Assembly: GCA_011364985.1 (NCBI GenBank)
Contig: RDOC01000001.1
Coordinates: 155,124-219,123 of the forward strand
Direction of reading: 5' to 3'
DNA length: 64,000 nucleotides
From: Candidatus Thorarchaeota archaeon
Lineage (GTDB): Archaea > Asgardarchaeota > Thorarchaeia > Thorarchaeales > Thorarchaeaceae
In this document: positions 1 to 7,702 of the stretch, piece by piece
Layout: every line of letters starts with the position of its first letter
How positions within the stretch are numbered: the stretch's first letter is position 1
Program-made: the position numbers and the translations under genes
Notes under the pieces: generated by a model
Database searches by the model: none
Told to the model about the DNA's origin: nothing
Seen by the model: the letters and a program-made list of their open reading frames with translations, nothing else

Positions 1-1
1 T

Positions 2-1720
2 ACATCAGATTTTAGATATTCACGTCTTTCAATTAATCTAGCAGATCCAGACCTTGTTACTGATGATCCGTTGGAGGCAGCAAAAAACGATGTACACATA
101 GCCTTTGTGAGGACGGTGGGATTTGACCCATCGCCAACGTCCATCAGAACAATTACAGTCGGAGGAGAAGAGCTAAAGGAGTACGAATTCGACTTCAGTC
201 CTTTGATCTTGCTGTATCCTCAAATGAAGGAGCAGATTAAACATCTCTCAACAGCCTATAGAATCCGTGTTAACTCGCGAAACAGAATCGTTGAGGTATG
301 GGCAAGAAAAGCCTATTCGGCTGATTTGATGTCAGGCATACCCGCATTTGTTAGCGTCGATGGTGACCGAATGCCCAGCCAATTACTTGAATTGGATATA
401 GACGTTGATCCAAAATCGATACGAGTATCAGAAGAAGAAGAATATCTGACGATTGCCATTCAAGGAAACAACTTGCAAGGGATAGCAGCGAAACGGTTAG
501 ACCTAGAAGTAACTGACAAGGAGGCCGATATTGAGGTTGAGGGTGCTGTCATTTGCACAGAAACGACAATTGAGAATAGTCTGGTGAGTGTGAAAATCGA
601 AGAGGAGGGGACGGTTTCCTTGACCGACAAAAGAACTGGGGAGAAATACACGGGATTGCTTGTCTTCGAGGACTCTGAGGACGTAGGCGATGAATATGAC
701 TATTCGCCAGCCACAAACCATCAAGTGATTCGAACAACTGGAACGGATCTATCAGTAGAAGTCGGATACGCGGGGCCACTTATAGGATCGCTAATAATCT
801 CAGGCGAATTAGAGCTGCCAGCTCTAGCAAAGGAAGACCTTACCGGAAGATCTGAGGAGAATGTGTCATGCGACTTTGTGACCGAGATTACTCTTCATGC
901 AAATAGTCCCACAATAAGAATTCAGACCGAGTTTGACAACTATGCCGAAGACCATAGATTGCGAGTCCTGTTCCCAACGGGAACCGACGCAGAGGTAGTC
1001 CACGCAGACACTGCATTTGATATCCGAGAGAGGCCAGTTCGCCCAACCGTCAATGACGAGGGGTGGCATCAGCCAGTTGCTGCAACCTACCCTCTTCGAA
1101 GCTTTGTTCATCTATCTTCTGCGAAAAGAGGACTGACTGTATCAACTTCGGGGCTACTTGAGTTTGAAGTGCAACAATCTGATGATGGAGAAACAATTGC
1201 GCTTACTCTGGTTCGATCAGTGGGTCAGCTATCTCGTGAGAAGCTGAAGACACGCCATGAAGGAGCAGGACCATTGCTGAAAACTCCAGGAGGACAATGC
1301 CAAGGAACCCTGCTCTTCGAGTATTCCATTACTCCAAAGAGCCCCAAGGAGGAGTGGGGTGATATCTTTCAGCACACTGAAGAAGCTTTACTTCCGATAG
1401 TAGCGCATTTCATTCCGCCTGGGGAAACCAGACAAGTTCAGTATAACAGGAGCTTTGTTCAGATTGACTCACGCCACATCAAGCTGTCAGCCTTCAAATC
1501 ATCCGAAGATGGAAAGCATCTTGTCCTTAGGGTATGGAACACCTCTGAGAGCAGCAAGAAATGTCAAATCAATCTGGGATTTGCATTGAGTAAGGCCATA
1601 GGCGCACGAGCTGATGAAATCCCAGATGATACTTTGCAGGTCACTCTAAAAGAGGGGAACATACTGGAAGCGGAATTACCTGGACGACGAATTGCCACCT
1701 TTTTATTGGAACCGGAATAG
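2..1720 (+). CDS. Glycoside hydrolase family 38 (alpha-mannosidase), C-terminal part, cut by window edge
   Basis: The ORF track starts this at a TTG (71), but the frame is open back to base 2 with no stop, so the gene begins outside the window and the catalytic (beta/alpha)7 domain is missing here. What remains is the C-terminal beta-sandwich region of GH38. The motif LVFEDSEDVGDEYDYSP in mid-ORF is the family's typical 'FEDsgDvGDeYnYsP' sequence, preceded by a 'DKRTGEKYTGL' strand. GH38 enzymes hydrolyse alpha-mannosidic links with a Zn or other divalent metal, usually in glycan turnover. No signal peptide can be judged. Family assignment is from the motif and is strong. Exact specificity is unknown. 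Confidence 0.85.
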   Translation, partial: TSDFRYSRLSINLADPDLVTDDPLEAAKNDVHIAFVRTVGFDPSPTSIRTITVGGEELKEYEFDFSPLILLYPQMKEQIKHLSTAYRIRVNSRNRIVEVWARKAYSADLMSGIPAFVSVDGDRMPSQLLELDIDVDPKSIRVSEEEEYLTIAIQGNNLQGIAAKRLDLEVTDKEADIEVEGAVICTETTIENSLVSVKIEEEGTVSLTDKRTGEKYTGLLVFEDSEDVGDEYDYSPATNHQVIRTTGTDLSVEVGYAGPLIGSLIISGELELPALAKEDLTGRSEENVSCDFVTEITLHANSPTIRIQTEFDNYAEDHRLRVLFPTGTDAEVVHADTAFDIRERPVRPTVNDEGWHQPVAATYPLRSFVHLSSAKRGLTVSTSGLLEFEVQQSDDGETIALTLVRSVGQLSREKLKTRHEGAGPLLKTPGGQCQGTLLFEYSITPKSPKEEWGDIFQHTEEALLPIVAHFIPPGETRQVQYNRSFVQIDSRHIKLSAFKSSEDGKHLVLRVWNTSESSKKCQINLGFALSKAIGARADEIPDDTLQVTLKEGNILEAELPGRRIATFLLEPE

Positions 1721-1723
1721 GAC

Positions 1724-1819
1724 TTGATTGCAGTACCAAAGGATGGCAATGTACCTGGACCGATGTATGAGAGAACGAGGTCTCGGCTGGAAAGTCTCAA
1801 GCCTGCGATAGAGCAATAA
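1724..1819 (+). other. Possible 31-aa ORF or gene remnant after the GH38 gene
   Basis: A TTG-started frame begins 3 nt after the GH38 stop and encodes 31 residues (MIAVPKDGNVPGPMYERTRS...). No Shine-Dalgarno sits at a usual distance and I recognise no family. It may be chance or the tail of a lost gene. It fills most of the gap before the Vps62-like gene. Confidence 0.15.
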
Positions 1820-1846
1820 GATGGTCTGTATTCATGAAGTTTCGTT

Positions 1847-2599
1847 ATGGTTTACCCAGAGGAGGACCCAGAGCATTTTGTCAGGACATTTGCTCCAATT
1901 CTTCACTTCCATCCTAAGGAAGGCAATTACTGCTGCTTTCCATCCGATGCAGAAGCGGTCTTTGAACGCCACTCCAAGGACTGGAGCGGATTCGGAAAAA
2001 CCCTCCAGCCCAAAAAGCTTCAGCAGGATACGCCATGTTACTATGAAATATGGGATGGCCCCGACATGACGCAGATGAAGTTCTGGTTCTGGTACAACTA
2101 CAACAAATTCCCAAAGGCACCTCTTGGATTGGGGCAGCATATTGGTGATTGGGAACATATTGAGGTAAGACATTACCCACTGGGTTCGAAAACGCCAGGA
2201 ACGATATGGTTAGTTTCAAATCATCTGAAGGCAATATTGGGATCTCATCCAGGCCATTTCATCCTCCAAGGATTTATGCCACAACCAGTTACACTGGCAG
2301 ATCTTCATATTCATGTTTGGGTTGCACTGGGGTCTCATGCCAGCTACTTATCACCCGATGATAAGACGAGGAGATTCCTCGGATTTTGGCGAGATGAAAC
2401 AGAAGATGGAGGTCCCATTTGGGAGACCGAAGAGAATCTGAAAGGGCTTGGTGATACAAATTTTGGCAGGTTTGAGGGCAGGTGGGGAAACAAAAGATCT
2501 CCCAGAAGTCCAAGAAATCCCTACAATTGTCGGGAGAGAAACGCTCCCCTGCTCAAGCCAACTCCTGTAAACGAGAATCAAAATGGCCTCAGCTCATGA
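1847..2599 (+). CDS. Vps62-like (DUF946 family) protein
   Basis: A 250-residue protein resembling the Vps62/DUF946 family. Visible motifs are an N-terminal 'FAPILHFHPKEGNYCCFPSD' segment, a central GQHIGDWEHIEVRHY block and a later VALGSHASYL block, all typical of the family. The biochemical role of the family is not established; in yeast the name comes from a vacuolar sorting screen. There is no signal peptide or membrane helix, so it is probably cytosolic. The last 11 bases overlap the convergent Ldh_2 gene. The family call rests on the three motifs; function is not inferred further. Confidence 0.75.
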   Translation: MVYPEEDPEHFVRTFAPILHFHPKEGNYCCFPSDAEAVFERHSKDWSGFGKTLQPKKLQQDTPCYYEIWDGPDMTQMKFWFWYNYNKFPKAPLGLGQHIGDWEHIEVRHYPLGSKTPGTIWLVSNHLKAILGSHPGHFILQGFMPQPVTLADLHIHVWVALGSHASYLSPDDKTRRFLGFWRDETEDGGPIWETEENLKGLGDTNFGRFEGRWGNKRSPRSPRNPYNCRERNAPLLKPTPVNENQNGLSS

Positions 2600-3686
2600 A
2601 ATGAATCGCTTCATTGAATTGCTTAGAGTACTCGATAAGGCTCTCAGCAGTCTTTGCATCAAGAGGAATCCCTTCCCTTGTGCGCAAGTCATGCATCTCG
2701 TACTCCTTTTCTCCATGAACATAGATTCTTGAACAGCCCTCCGCCCTATTACATGTGTGAAGGAGGTCGATATAGTCGTCCATCCTCCTTTTGAATACAT
2801 CAAGCTCCGTGAAAAACGCAGGATCTAGCGCCATGAAAAAGTGACCAACTCTAGGATGATTCATCTTCCCATCTTTAGTGGCTATGATGTCAGGACCGAA
2901 ATTTGAGCCGGAAAGAACTCCACTCAGCACATCCACCATGAGTGACAGCCCATACCCCTTGTGTCCTCCATGGGTTTCTCCCTCTCCGCCCAATGGTAGA
3001 ATGCCTCCGGCGTATCCGTAAAGTACATTCTCAAGCACTCTTGCTGGATCATCTGTGCTTGTTCCTCTCTCATCAGTTGCCCACCCTGGTGGAATCCTTT
3101 TACCAAGCCGCTCATAGACCTCGAGTTTTCCTCTTGGTACAACACTGGTTGCAAGGTCCATGACCCAAGGCCTATTCTTGGAGGTGGGCGCTGCAATAGA
3201 GATTGGATTTGTACCTAGAATTGCATTCCTTGCAAAAGTCGGTACTACTAGAGGTTCAGAATTGGTGAGGGAGATCCCGATGAGATTGTGTTCCAGTGCT
3301 CTCATTGCGTAGTATCCTGCAAAACCATAGTGGTTTGAATTGAAGACAGTCACTAGACCGATGCCTTCGCTTTGAGCCTTCTCAATTGCCATGTCCATTC
3401 CAAAGACACCTGCAGGTTGGCCAACTCCGTCTCGAGCATCGACATTGCCAAGGACGCTATTTTCTCTGACTATCTTTGGAGAAACATCCGGAACAATATA
3501 CCCGCGTCGGATTCCTTCAACATAGCGCTTGACTCTTCCAACACCATGCGAGTCAATCCCACGCAGATTGGCAGTGACGAGATTGTCAGCAATGTAGTGT
3601 GCCCCTACGTCAGAAACCTGACACCTCATCATTAAACGTTTGACAAAATCGTATAGGTCCTCCGCCTTTATCACTTGGTCAGACAT
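2589..3686 (-). CDS. Ldh_2-family NAD(P)-dependent malate/L-lactate/ureidoglycolate-type dehydrogenase
   Basis: The family catalyses NAD(P)-linked oxidation/reduction of 2-hydroxyacids such as malate, L-lactate, sulfolactate or ureidoglycolate. Diagnostic sequence includes the N-terminal 'LRGIDSHGVGRVKRYVE' helix with its catalytic-site His, 'SNHYGFAGYY', and 'LGTNPISIAAP' before 'PWVMDLATSVV', plus 'HKGYGLSLMVD'. The track start (3746) adds 20 untypical residues. I prefer ATG at 3686 (MSDQVIKAEDL), which has a GGAG about 10 nt upstream and gives 365 aa, close to family length. The substrate cannot be told from sequence. It is convergent with the Vps62-like gene and downstream of the methyltransferase-like gene. 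Confidence 0.88.
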   Translation of the reverse strand: MSDQVIKAEDLYDFVKRLMMRCQVSDVGAHYIADNLVTANLRGIDSHGVGRVKRYVEGIRRGYIVPDVSPKIVRENSVLGNVDARDGVGQPAGVFGMDMAIEKAQSEGIGLVTVFNSNHYGFAGYYAMRALEHNLIGISLTNSEPLVVPTFARNAILGTNPISIAAPTSKNRPWVMDLATSVVPRGKLEVYERLGKRIPPGWATDERGTSTDDPARVLENVLYGYAGGILPLGGEGETHGGHKGYGLSLMVDVLSGVLSGSNFGPDIIATKDGKMNHPRVGHFFMALDPAFFTELDVFKRRMDDYIDLLHTCNRAEGCSRIYVHGEKEYEMHDLRTREGIPLDAKTAESLIEYSKQFNEAIHFMS

Positions 3687-3751
3687 TCTTCGATCTCCAA
3701 CACTGTAAACAAGAAGCGTTCCTGATAAAGGGGTCGACCGTTTCATCGCCT

Positions 3752-4257
3752 CTATGTTTCATTAGAACTCGAACGTCTGGTCCAAGGCGTACGACAAGGA
3801 ATCCATCTCGGCACATTCTGCATGTACTCCAAGTACTCATCGCCAAATCTTGCTACGAAATCAGACTCCTCTGATTTTATCAAATAGATGTGATTTCCCA
3901 CAAAGAAGAGTAGAAACCAGAGCAACAAGTGAGGAGAGAGAAAGTATATCGATTCTCCGACGATGACCAAGAGAACGCCCCAAGTCATTGGATTTCTAAC
4001 ATATCTGTACATTCCTGCGATGACTAGCTTCTTGGTCGGAGACCATGGAGCAAGAGTTCCTTTTCCAATTTCTGAGAAATCCATGATGCATAGTATCAAA
4101 ATGATGGAACCTACGATGATGACTGAAAGCCCAGCTTCAGAATAGATGGAAAACACATAGTAAGGATCACGGGGGAATCCGCCAGTTAGCCAAAGGACTA
4201 TTCCAGGGATTAGAATAAGAACAGCAATTGGCAGGCAAAATGATCCAAGTTATTCAT
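3752..4257 (-). CDS. Isoprenylcysteine carboxyl methyltransferase-like membrane protein, N-terminus disrupted
   Basis: The track gives 134 residues from a GTG at 4156. The C-terminal half is characteristic of the ICMT/PEMT-like membrane methyltransferases (MYRYVRNPMTWGVLL, then SEESDFVARFGDEYLEYMQNVPRWIP). The frame stays open upstream of 4156 and encodes a clear extra membrane helix (LPIAVLILIPGIVLWLTGG), which family members have, but no ATG/GTG/TTG precedes it in that frame. An ATG at 4257 (MNNLDHF...) lies in a neighbouring frame and would join it after a single indel near 4230-4240. I annotate the whole span. The substrate of such prokaryotic homologs is generally unknown. Confidence 0.65.
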
Positions 4258-4283
4258 ATCGTGGAGGAAATGCCAACCTGCAG

Positions 4284-5882
4284 TCACTCCTCATCAACTG
4301 AAATGTATCCCTTCTTCATCACCGTGTCAACGGCAGCCTTGGATGGTTCTGGGTAATCCCTGTTGTAGTGAGCACCTCGACTCTCCTTTCTCATCCGGGC
4401 CATTTTGATGATGAGTTCGGCCACGGTGGCAATGTTCCGAAGCTCGATCAAGTCAGGAGTGATGATAAAGTCCCAGTAGAACGACTCGATCTCTCTAGCA
4501 AGGAAGCCAATTCTATTCCGTGCTCGTATCAATCGCTTGTTTGTCCGAACGATGCCAACATAGTTGACCATCAAACGGCGCACTTCGTCCCACATATGAG
4601 AAATGACCACGAGCTCATCAGGATCGGTTGCTTCGCCTGGATCCCAAGGAGGCATGCTATGGACTTCGATGCCCCGCTGCAAGTCATCGCTCACAGCCGC
4701 AGCTGTATTATGAGCCATGACAACTCCTTCCAATAGGGAATTGGATGCAAGACGGTTGGCGCCGTGAAAACCGGTGCCGGCACACTCTCCAATGGCATAG
4801 AGACCCCTCACATCGGTTTTTCCATTAATATCGGTCTTCACCCCTCCACACACATAGTGAACACCAGGTACAACTGGAATTGGTTCCTGCGTGATGTCGA
4901 TACCAGCATTCAAGCATGTCGAGTAGATAGCAGGAAAACGGTCTTTGATGAAATCTGCATCTTTGAAGGAAATATCCAAGTGGACAAAATTCGCTCCTGT
5001 CCTCTTCAGTTCACTGTCAATTGCCCTCGCTACAACATCTCGAGGCGCAAGCTCTGCATCTGGATGATAGGCATCCATGAAGCGTTTTCCATCTGGTCCA
5101 AGAAGAACGGCTCCCTCCCCTCTTAATGCCTCAGAGATTAGGAAAGAACGTATCTTTGAATGATAGAGAAGCGTGGGATGGAATTGAATGAATTCGAGAT
5201 TTGTGATGCTCGCCCCTGCGCGATATGCCATTGCAATCCCGTCACCTGTTGCAACATCGGGGTTGCTTGTGTAAAGAAACACCCTGCCCGCCCCGCCAGT
5301 AGCAAGAACTGTAACCTTCGAGGGAAAACGCTTCACGGTTTTAGTTTCCTTGTCAAGGACATAGGCACCCATCACACAGTCGTTGCTCATATAGAGATTC
5401 ACTGCGGAATGGTTCTCGTAGACTGTGACGTTGGAGCGCTTTCTTATCTGTTCTACCAGAGCTCTCTGAATGTCTGCTCCCGTATGGTCTTTTACGTGCA
5501 AGACACGTCTGTTTGTATGCCCACCCTCAAGGCCAAGGTCAAAATCATCACATCCCTCTTCCCTACAAAACTCGACTCCAAGACGAACCAGTTCTTCTAT
5601 TCGCTTGGGACCACTCTTTACAATGGATTCTACAACCTTGGGATGGCAGAGACCTGCACCAACACGGATTGTATCTTCAATATGGGAAGCAACTGAGTCC
5701 TTATCCGAGATCACAGCAGCTATACCACCCTGAGCCCTATTTGTGGCGGTCTCCAAGATGGAGGTTTTTGTCACTACTGTCACTGTATAGGTCTCAGGAA
5801 TATTAAGAGAAAATGATAGTCCTGCAATCCCAGACCCAATGACTAAGACATCTGACGATACGACATCGCTCAATCTTTTCAC
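4284..5882 (-). CDS. nadB: L-aspartate oxidase
   Basis: FAD-dependent oxidation of L-aspartate to iminoaspartate, the first step of de novo NAD synthesis. The Rossmann FAD motif VLVIGSGIAGLSFSL is near residue 13, followed by 'ATNRAQGGIAAVI', the active-site region 'EGGHTNRRVLHVKDHTGADI', 'TGGAGRVFLYTSNPDVATGDG' and 'EFIQFHPTLLY'. The C-terminus holds the helical domain shared with succinate dehydrogenase flavoproteins. The 532 residues match the family. The strong match to 'GGIAAV' and 'CAGTGFHGANRLASNSLLEG' favours NadB over SdhA/FrdA. No nadA or nadC is visible in the window. It is divergent from the longin-like gene. Confidence 0.93.
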   Translation of the reverse strand: MKRLSDVVSSDVLVIGSGIAGLSFSLNIPETYTVTVVTKTSILETATNRAQGGIAAVISDKDSVASHIEDTIRVGAGLCHPKVVESIVKSGPKRIEELVRLGVEFCREEGCDDFDLGLEGGHTNRRVLHVKDHTGADIQRALVEQIRKRSNVTVYENHSAVNLYMSNDCVMGAYVLDKETKTVKRFPSKVTVLATGGAGRVFLYTSNPDVATGDGIAMAYRAGASITNLEFIQFHPTLLYHSKIRSFLISEALRGEGAVLLGPDGKRFMDAYHPDAELAPRDVVARAIDSELKRTGANFVHLDISFKDADFIKDRFPAIYSTCLNAGIDITQEPIPVVPGVHYVCGGVKTDINGKTDVRGLYAIGECAGTGFHGANRLASNSLLEGVVMAHNTAAAVSDDLQRGIEVHSMPPWDPGEATDPDELVVISHMWDEVRRLMVNYVGIVRTNKRLIRARNRIGFLAREIESFYWDFIITPDLIELRNIATVAELIIKMARMRKESRGAHYNRDYPEPSKAAVDTVMKKGYISVDEE

Positions 5883-5967
5883 ATCTCAGCAGTTGCACGT
5901 CGAGTGCCATTGATTTCACGGATTCTAATTCCCGTTAAGAGATTTCCTGAGGTACATGATAAGAAGA

Positions 5968-5976
5968 TTTTATTAT
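5968..5976 (+). promoter_or_regulatory. Candidate archaeal TATA box for the longin-like gene
   Basis: TTTTATTAT lies 50-65 nt before the candidate starts of the following gene, within the 142-bp divergent spacer shared with nadB. It fits an archaeal box A in composition and distance. No BRE was firmly identified. Confidence 0.35.
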
Positions 5977-6024
5977 GAGACATCAGGGGCGAATGCAAAT
6001 CGTTGAAACGTCCAGCGAAAGACC

Positions 6025-6969
6025 GTGAGTCGAATGGAAATGGCTGTGCCGCGGGAAAAACCTCATCCTGAATTGGAAAAGCAGGGGTCCAAGATAGAAG
6101 GAGTTGTCATCTTCGATGCTAATTCTGGAATACCGCTTTATTCTAGGCTTGAGAAACGAATCGATCCATCGCTGTTTACGGGCTTCGTTTCTGCTGCGAG
6201 ACACTTCTCTAACGAGCTATCCCTTGGCGGACTCACTTCCTTTACAACGGAAGAAAAGGTAATCTTCTTGGCTCGTAAGAACAAGGTTATCACAGCAATA
6301 ATAAAACCCCAAAATCCTGATCATCAAAGCACAGTATCATTAGCATACGAGCTAGCAGAGCAGTTTGAGTCTAGGTTTGATGTCCCCCGGAATCCGCAGC
6401 CAAGCATGTACAAAGACTTCGAGGGCGTTGTTGATGATTACATCAGAGAAATCAAGAACCCCTTTTTGAGTAGAGTTGCTAGGTTCATTCATAAGCAATA
6501 CGGGGGAGAGGTGGCCATCAAACCTCGATTTAATAAAAAGAGCGGAAGCCAAGGTGTCATTGATATCGTAGCCAGTACTCAAGAAGAATCACGGGATCTC
6601 AGAAATGGAATTTCTAATCTCTATTCGGATAAATACACCTTTGTGCAGGCTGTTGATGGTGTGGCCAAGAAGGGGGATATAATGGAATTCCTAGATAACA
6701 CTGACTGCTACGGGGTAATGGTCATGATAAAGGACAGTCTGGAATTCGTCCCGTACTTTCCGTCTCGTGCAGTTGTGGTAGCTAGGCAGTACCCTGAGGA
6801 TCTTCTTGGCTACTTGGACAAACTACCGCGTGACAAAGGGCGAATCTACATTGATGGAACTCATGCCTTCGTCGGTCTTGGAATCAAAGGGCTTAAGAGA
6901 GACCCGAAATGCTTCGTTGAGCTTTGGAAGTGGCGTGATAGTGATGACCCTGTGAGAGCCTATCCATAG
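6025..6969 (+). CDS. Longin/roadblock-like domain protein (Asgard-type), unknown function
   Basis: A 314-residue protein with no membrane segment. Residues ~25-110 (IEGVVIFDANSGIPLYSRL ... VIFLARKNKVITAIIK) have the strand pattern of longin/roadblock-type regulatory folds: an opening 'vvifD..sGiPLys' strand-turn, helix, then strands. Such folds are abundant in Asgard archaea, where they are thought to bind small GTPases. The C-terminal ~190 residues are not recognised. The track starts at GTG 6025; ATG 6034 or 6040 are equally possible and no clear SD decides. No small GTPase gene neighbours it. The fold call is by pattern only. Confidence 0.5.
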   Translation: MSRMEMAVPREKPHPELEKQGSKIEGVVIFDANSGIPLYSRLEKRIDPSLFTGFVSAARHFSNELSLGGLTSFTTEEKVIFLARKNKVITAIIKPQNPDHQSTVSLAYELAEQFESRFDVPRNPQPSMYKDFEGVVDDYIREIKNPFLSRVARFIHKQYGGEVAIKPRFNKKSGSQGVIDIVASTQEESRDLRNGISNLYSDKYTFVQAVDGVAKKGDIMEFLDNTDCYGVMVMIKDSLEFVPYFPSRAVVVARQYPEDLLGYLDKLPRDKGRIYIDGTHAFVGLGIKGLKRDPKCFVELWKWRDSDDPVRAYP

Positions 6970-6976
6970 CCATGCA

Positions 6977-7645
6977 TCAGCATATTGCAGTCCCGCAGTA
7001 CTCGCAGGTCACAAGTTTCCCTTTTCGAAGTTTCTTAGCTTGCTCTACGTTAAATCTGCTCCCACACATTGGACATAGATACGGTTGCATCTCAACTGGA
7101 GGCCCACTCTGAATCTCGCCTCCTATTTCCGTCAAGGATTTCTCGGCCCATTGAACATACTTCGACTGGTTAGTCTTTCTGAAATTGTATACTGCTTCTT
7201 CGAGTAGGCTTCTCGCCTCCTCTAATCTACCTGTACCTCTGTAGGCACTTGCAAGACCCATTGCATTCCAAGCAGTATACCATGCGTCCGCTGTTGTTCT
7301 GGCCAAGGTCAGGCCCTGCTCAAAAAGCTGGACAGCGGTACTGTAATCCAGCCTTCGTAGTGCTACTTGCCCAAGGCCCCATTTCGCAGCAGATTGGTAC
7401 CAATAGTTGTCAATCTTAATTCCTTCGCGGTGTAGATTCTCGTAAATGGTCTGGGCTTTCTTCAGATTGTGTGCATTCAGCGTGCAATCACCCATCACAC
7501 GAAGAGCCTCTACAGCGCGGTCAATCTGCCCGCTCTTCTGGAATTTCTTATGTGCTTTCTCAGCAGCCTTAATGCACTTGTCAAACTTGGAAGACTGATG
7601 CATCGAAATGGCCTCTTGGAGAAGTTCTTCTGGTTCCGGCGACAT
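6977..7645 (-). CDS. TPR-repeat protein with C-terminal zinc ribbon
   Basis: Residues ~1-165 form a series of tetratricopeptide helices (for example KWGLGQVALRRLDYSTAVQL and 'MGLASAYRGTGRLEEARSLLEEA'). These are followed by a short C-terminal zinc ribbon with two CxxC pairs 19 residues apart (CPMC...CEYC). The architecture suggests a cytosolic scaffold or adaptor; no partner can be named. I prefer ATG 7645 (MSPEPEEL) to the track's TTG 7657, since the TTG is only about 1 nt after the purine-rich AGGGGTG stretch. Its 3' end lies 7 nt from the convergent longin-like gene. Confidence 0.75.
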   Translation of the reverse strand: MSPEPEELLQEAISMHQSSKFDKCIKAAEKAHKKFQKSGQIDRAVEALRVMGDCTLNAHNLKKAQTIYENLHREGIKIDNYWYQSAAKWGLGQVALRRLDYSTAVQLFEQGLTLARTTADAWYTAWNAMGLASAYRGTGRLEEARSLLEEAVYNFRKTNQSKYVQWAEKSLTEIGGEIQSGPPVEMQPYLCPMCGSRFNVEQAKKLRKGKLVTCEYCGTAIC

Positions 7646-7702
7646 AGCCTGAAACAAACACCCCTGCGTAATAAAAAAGCTGCCATCTCAAGTGCAATGA
7701 AA

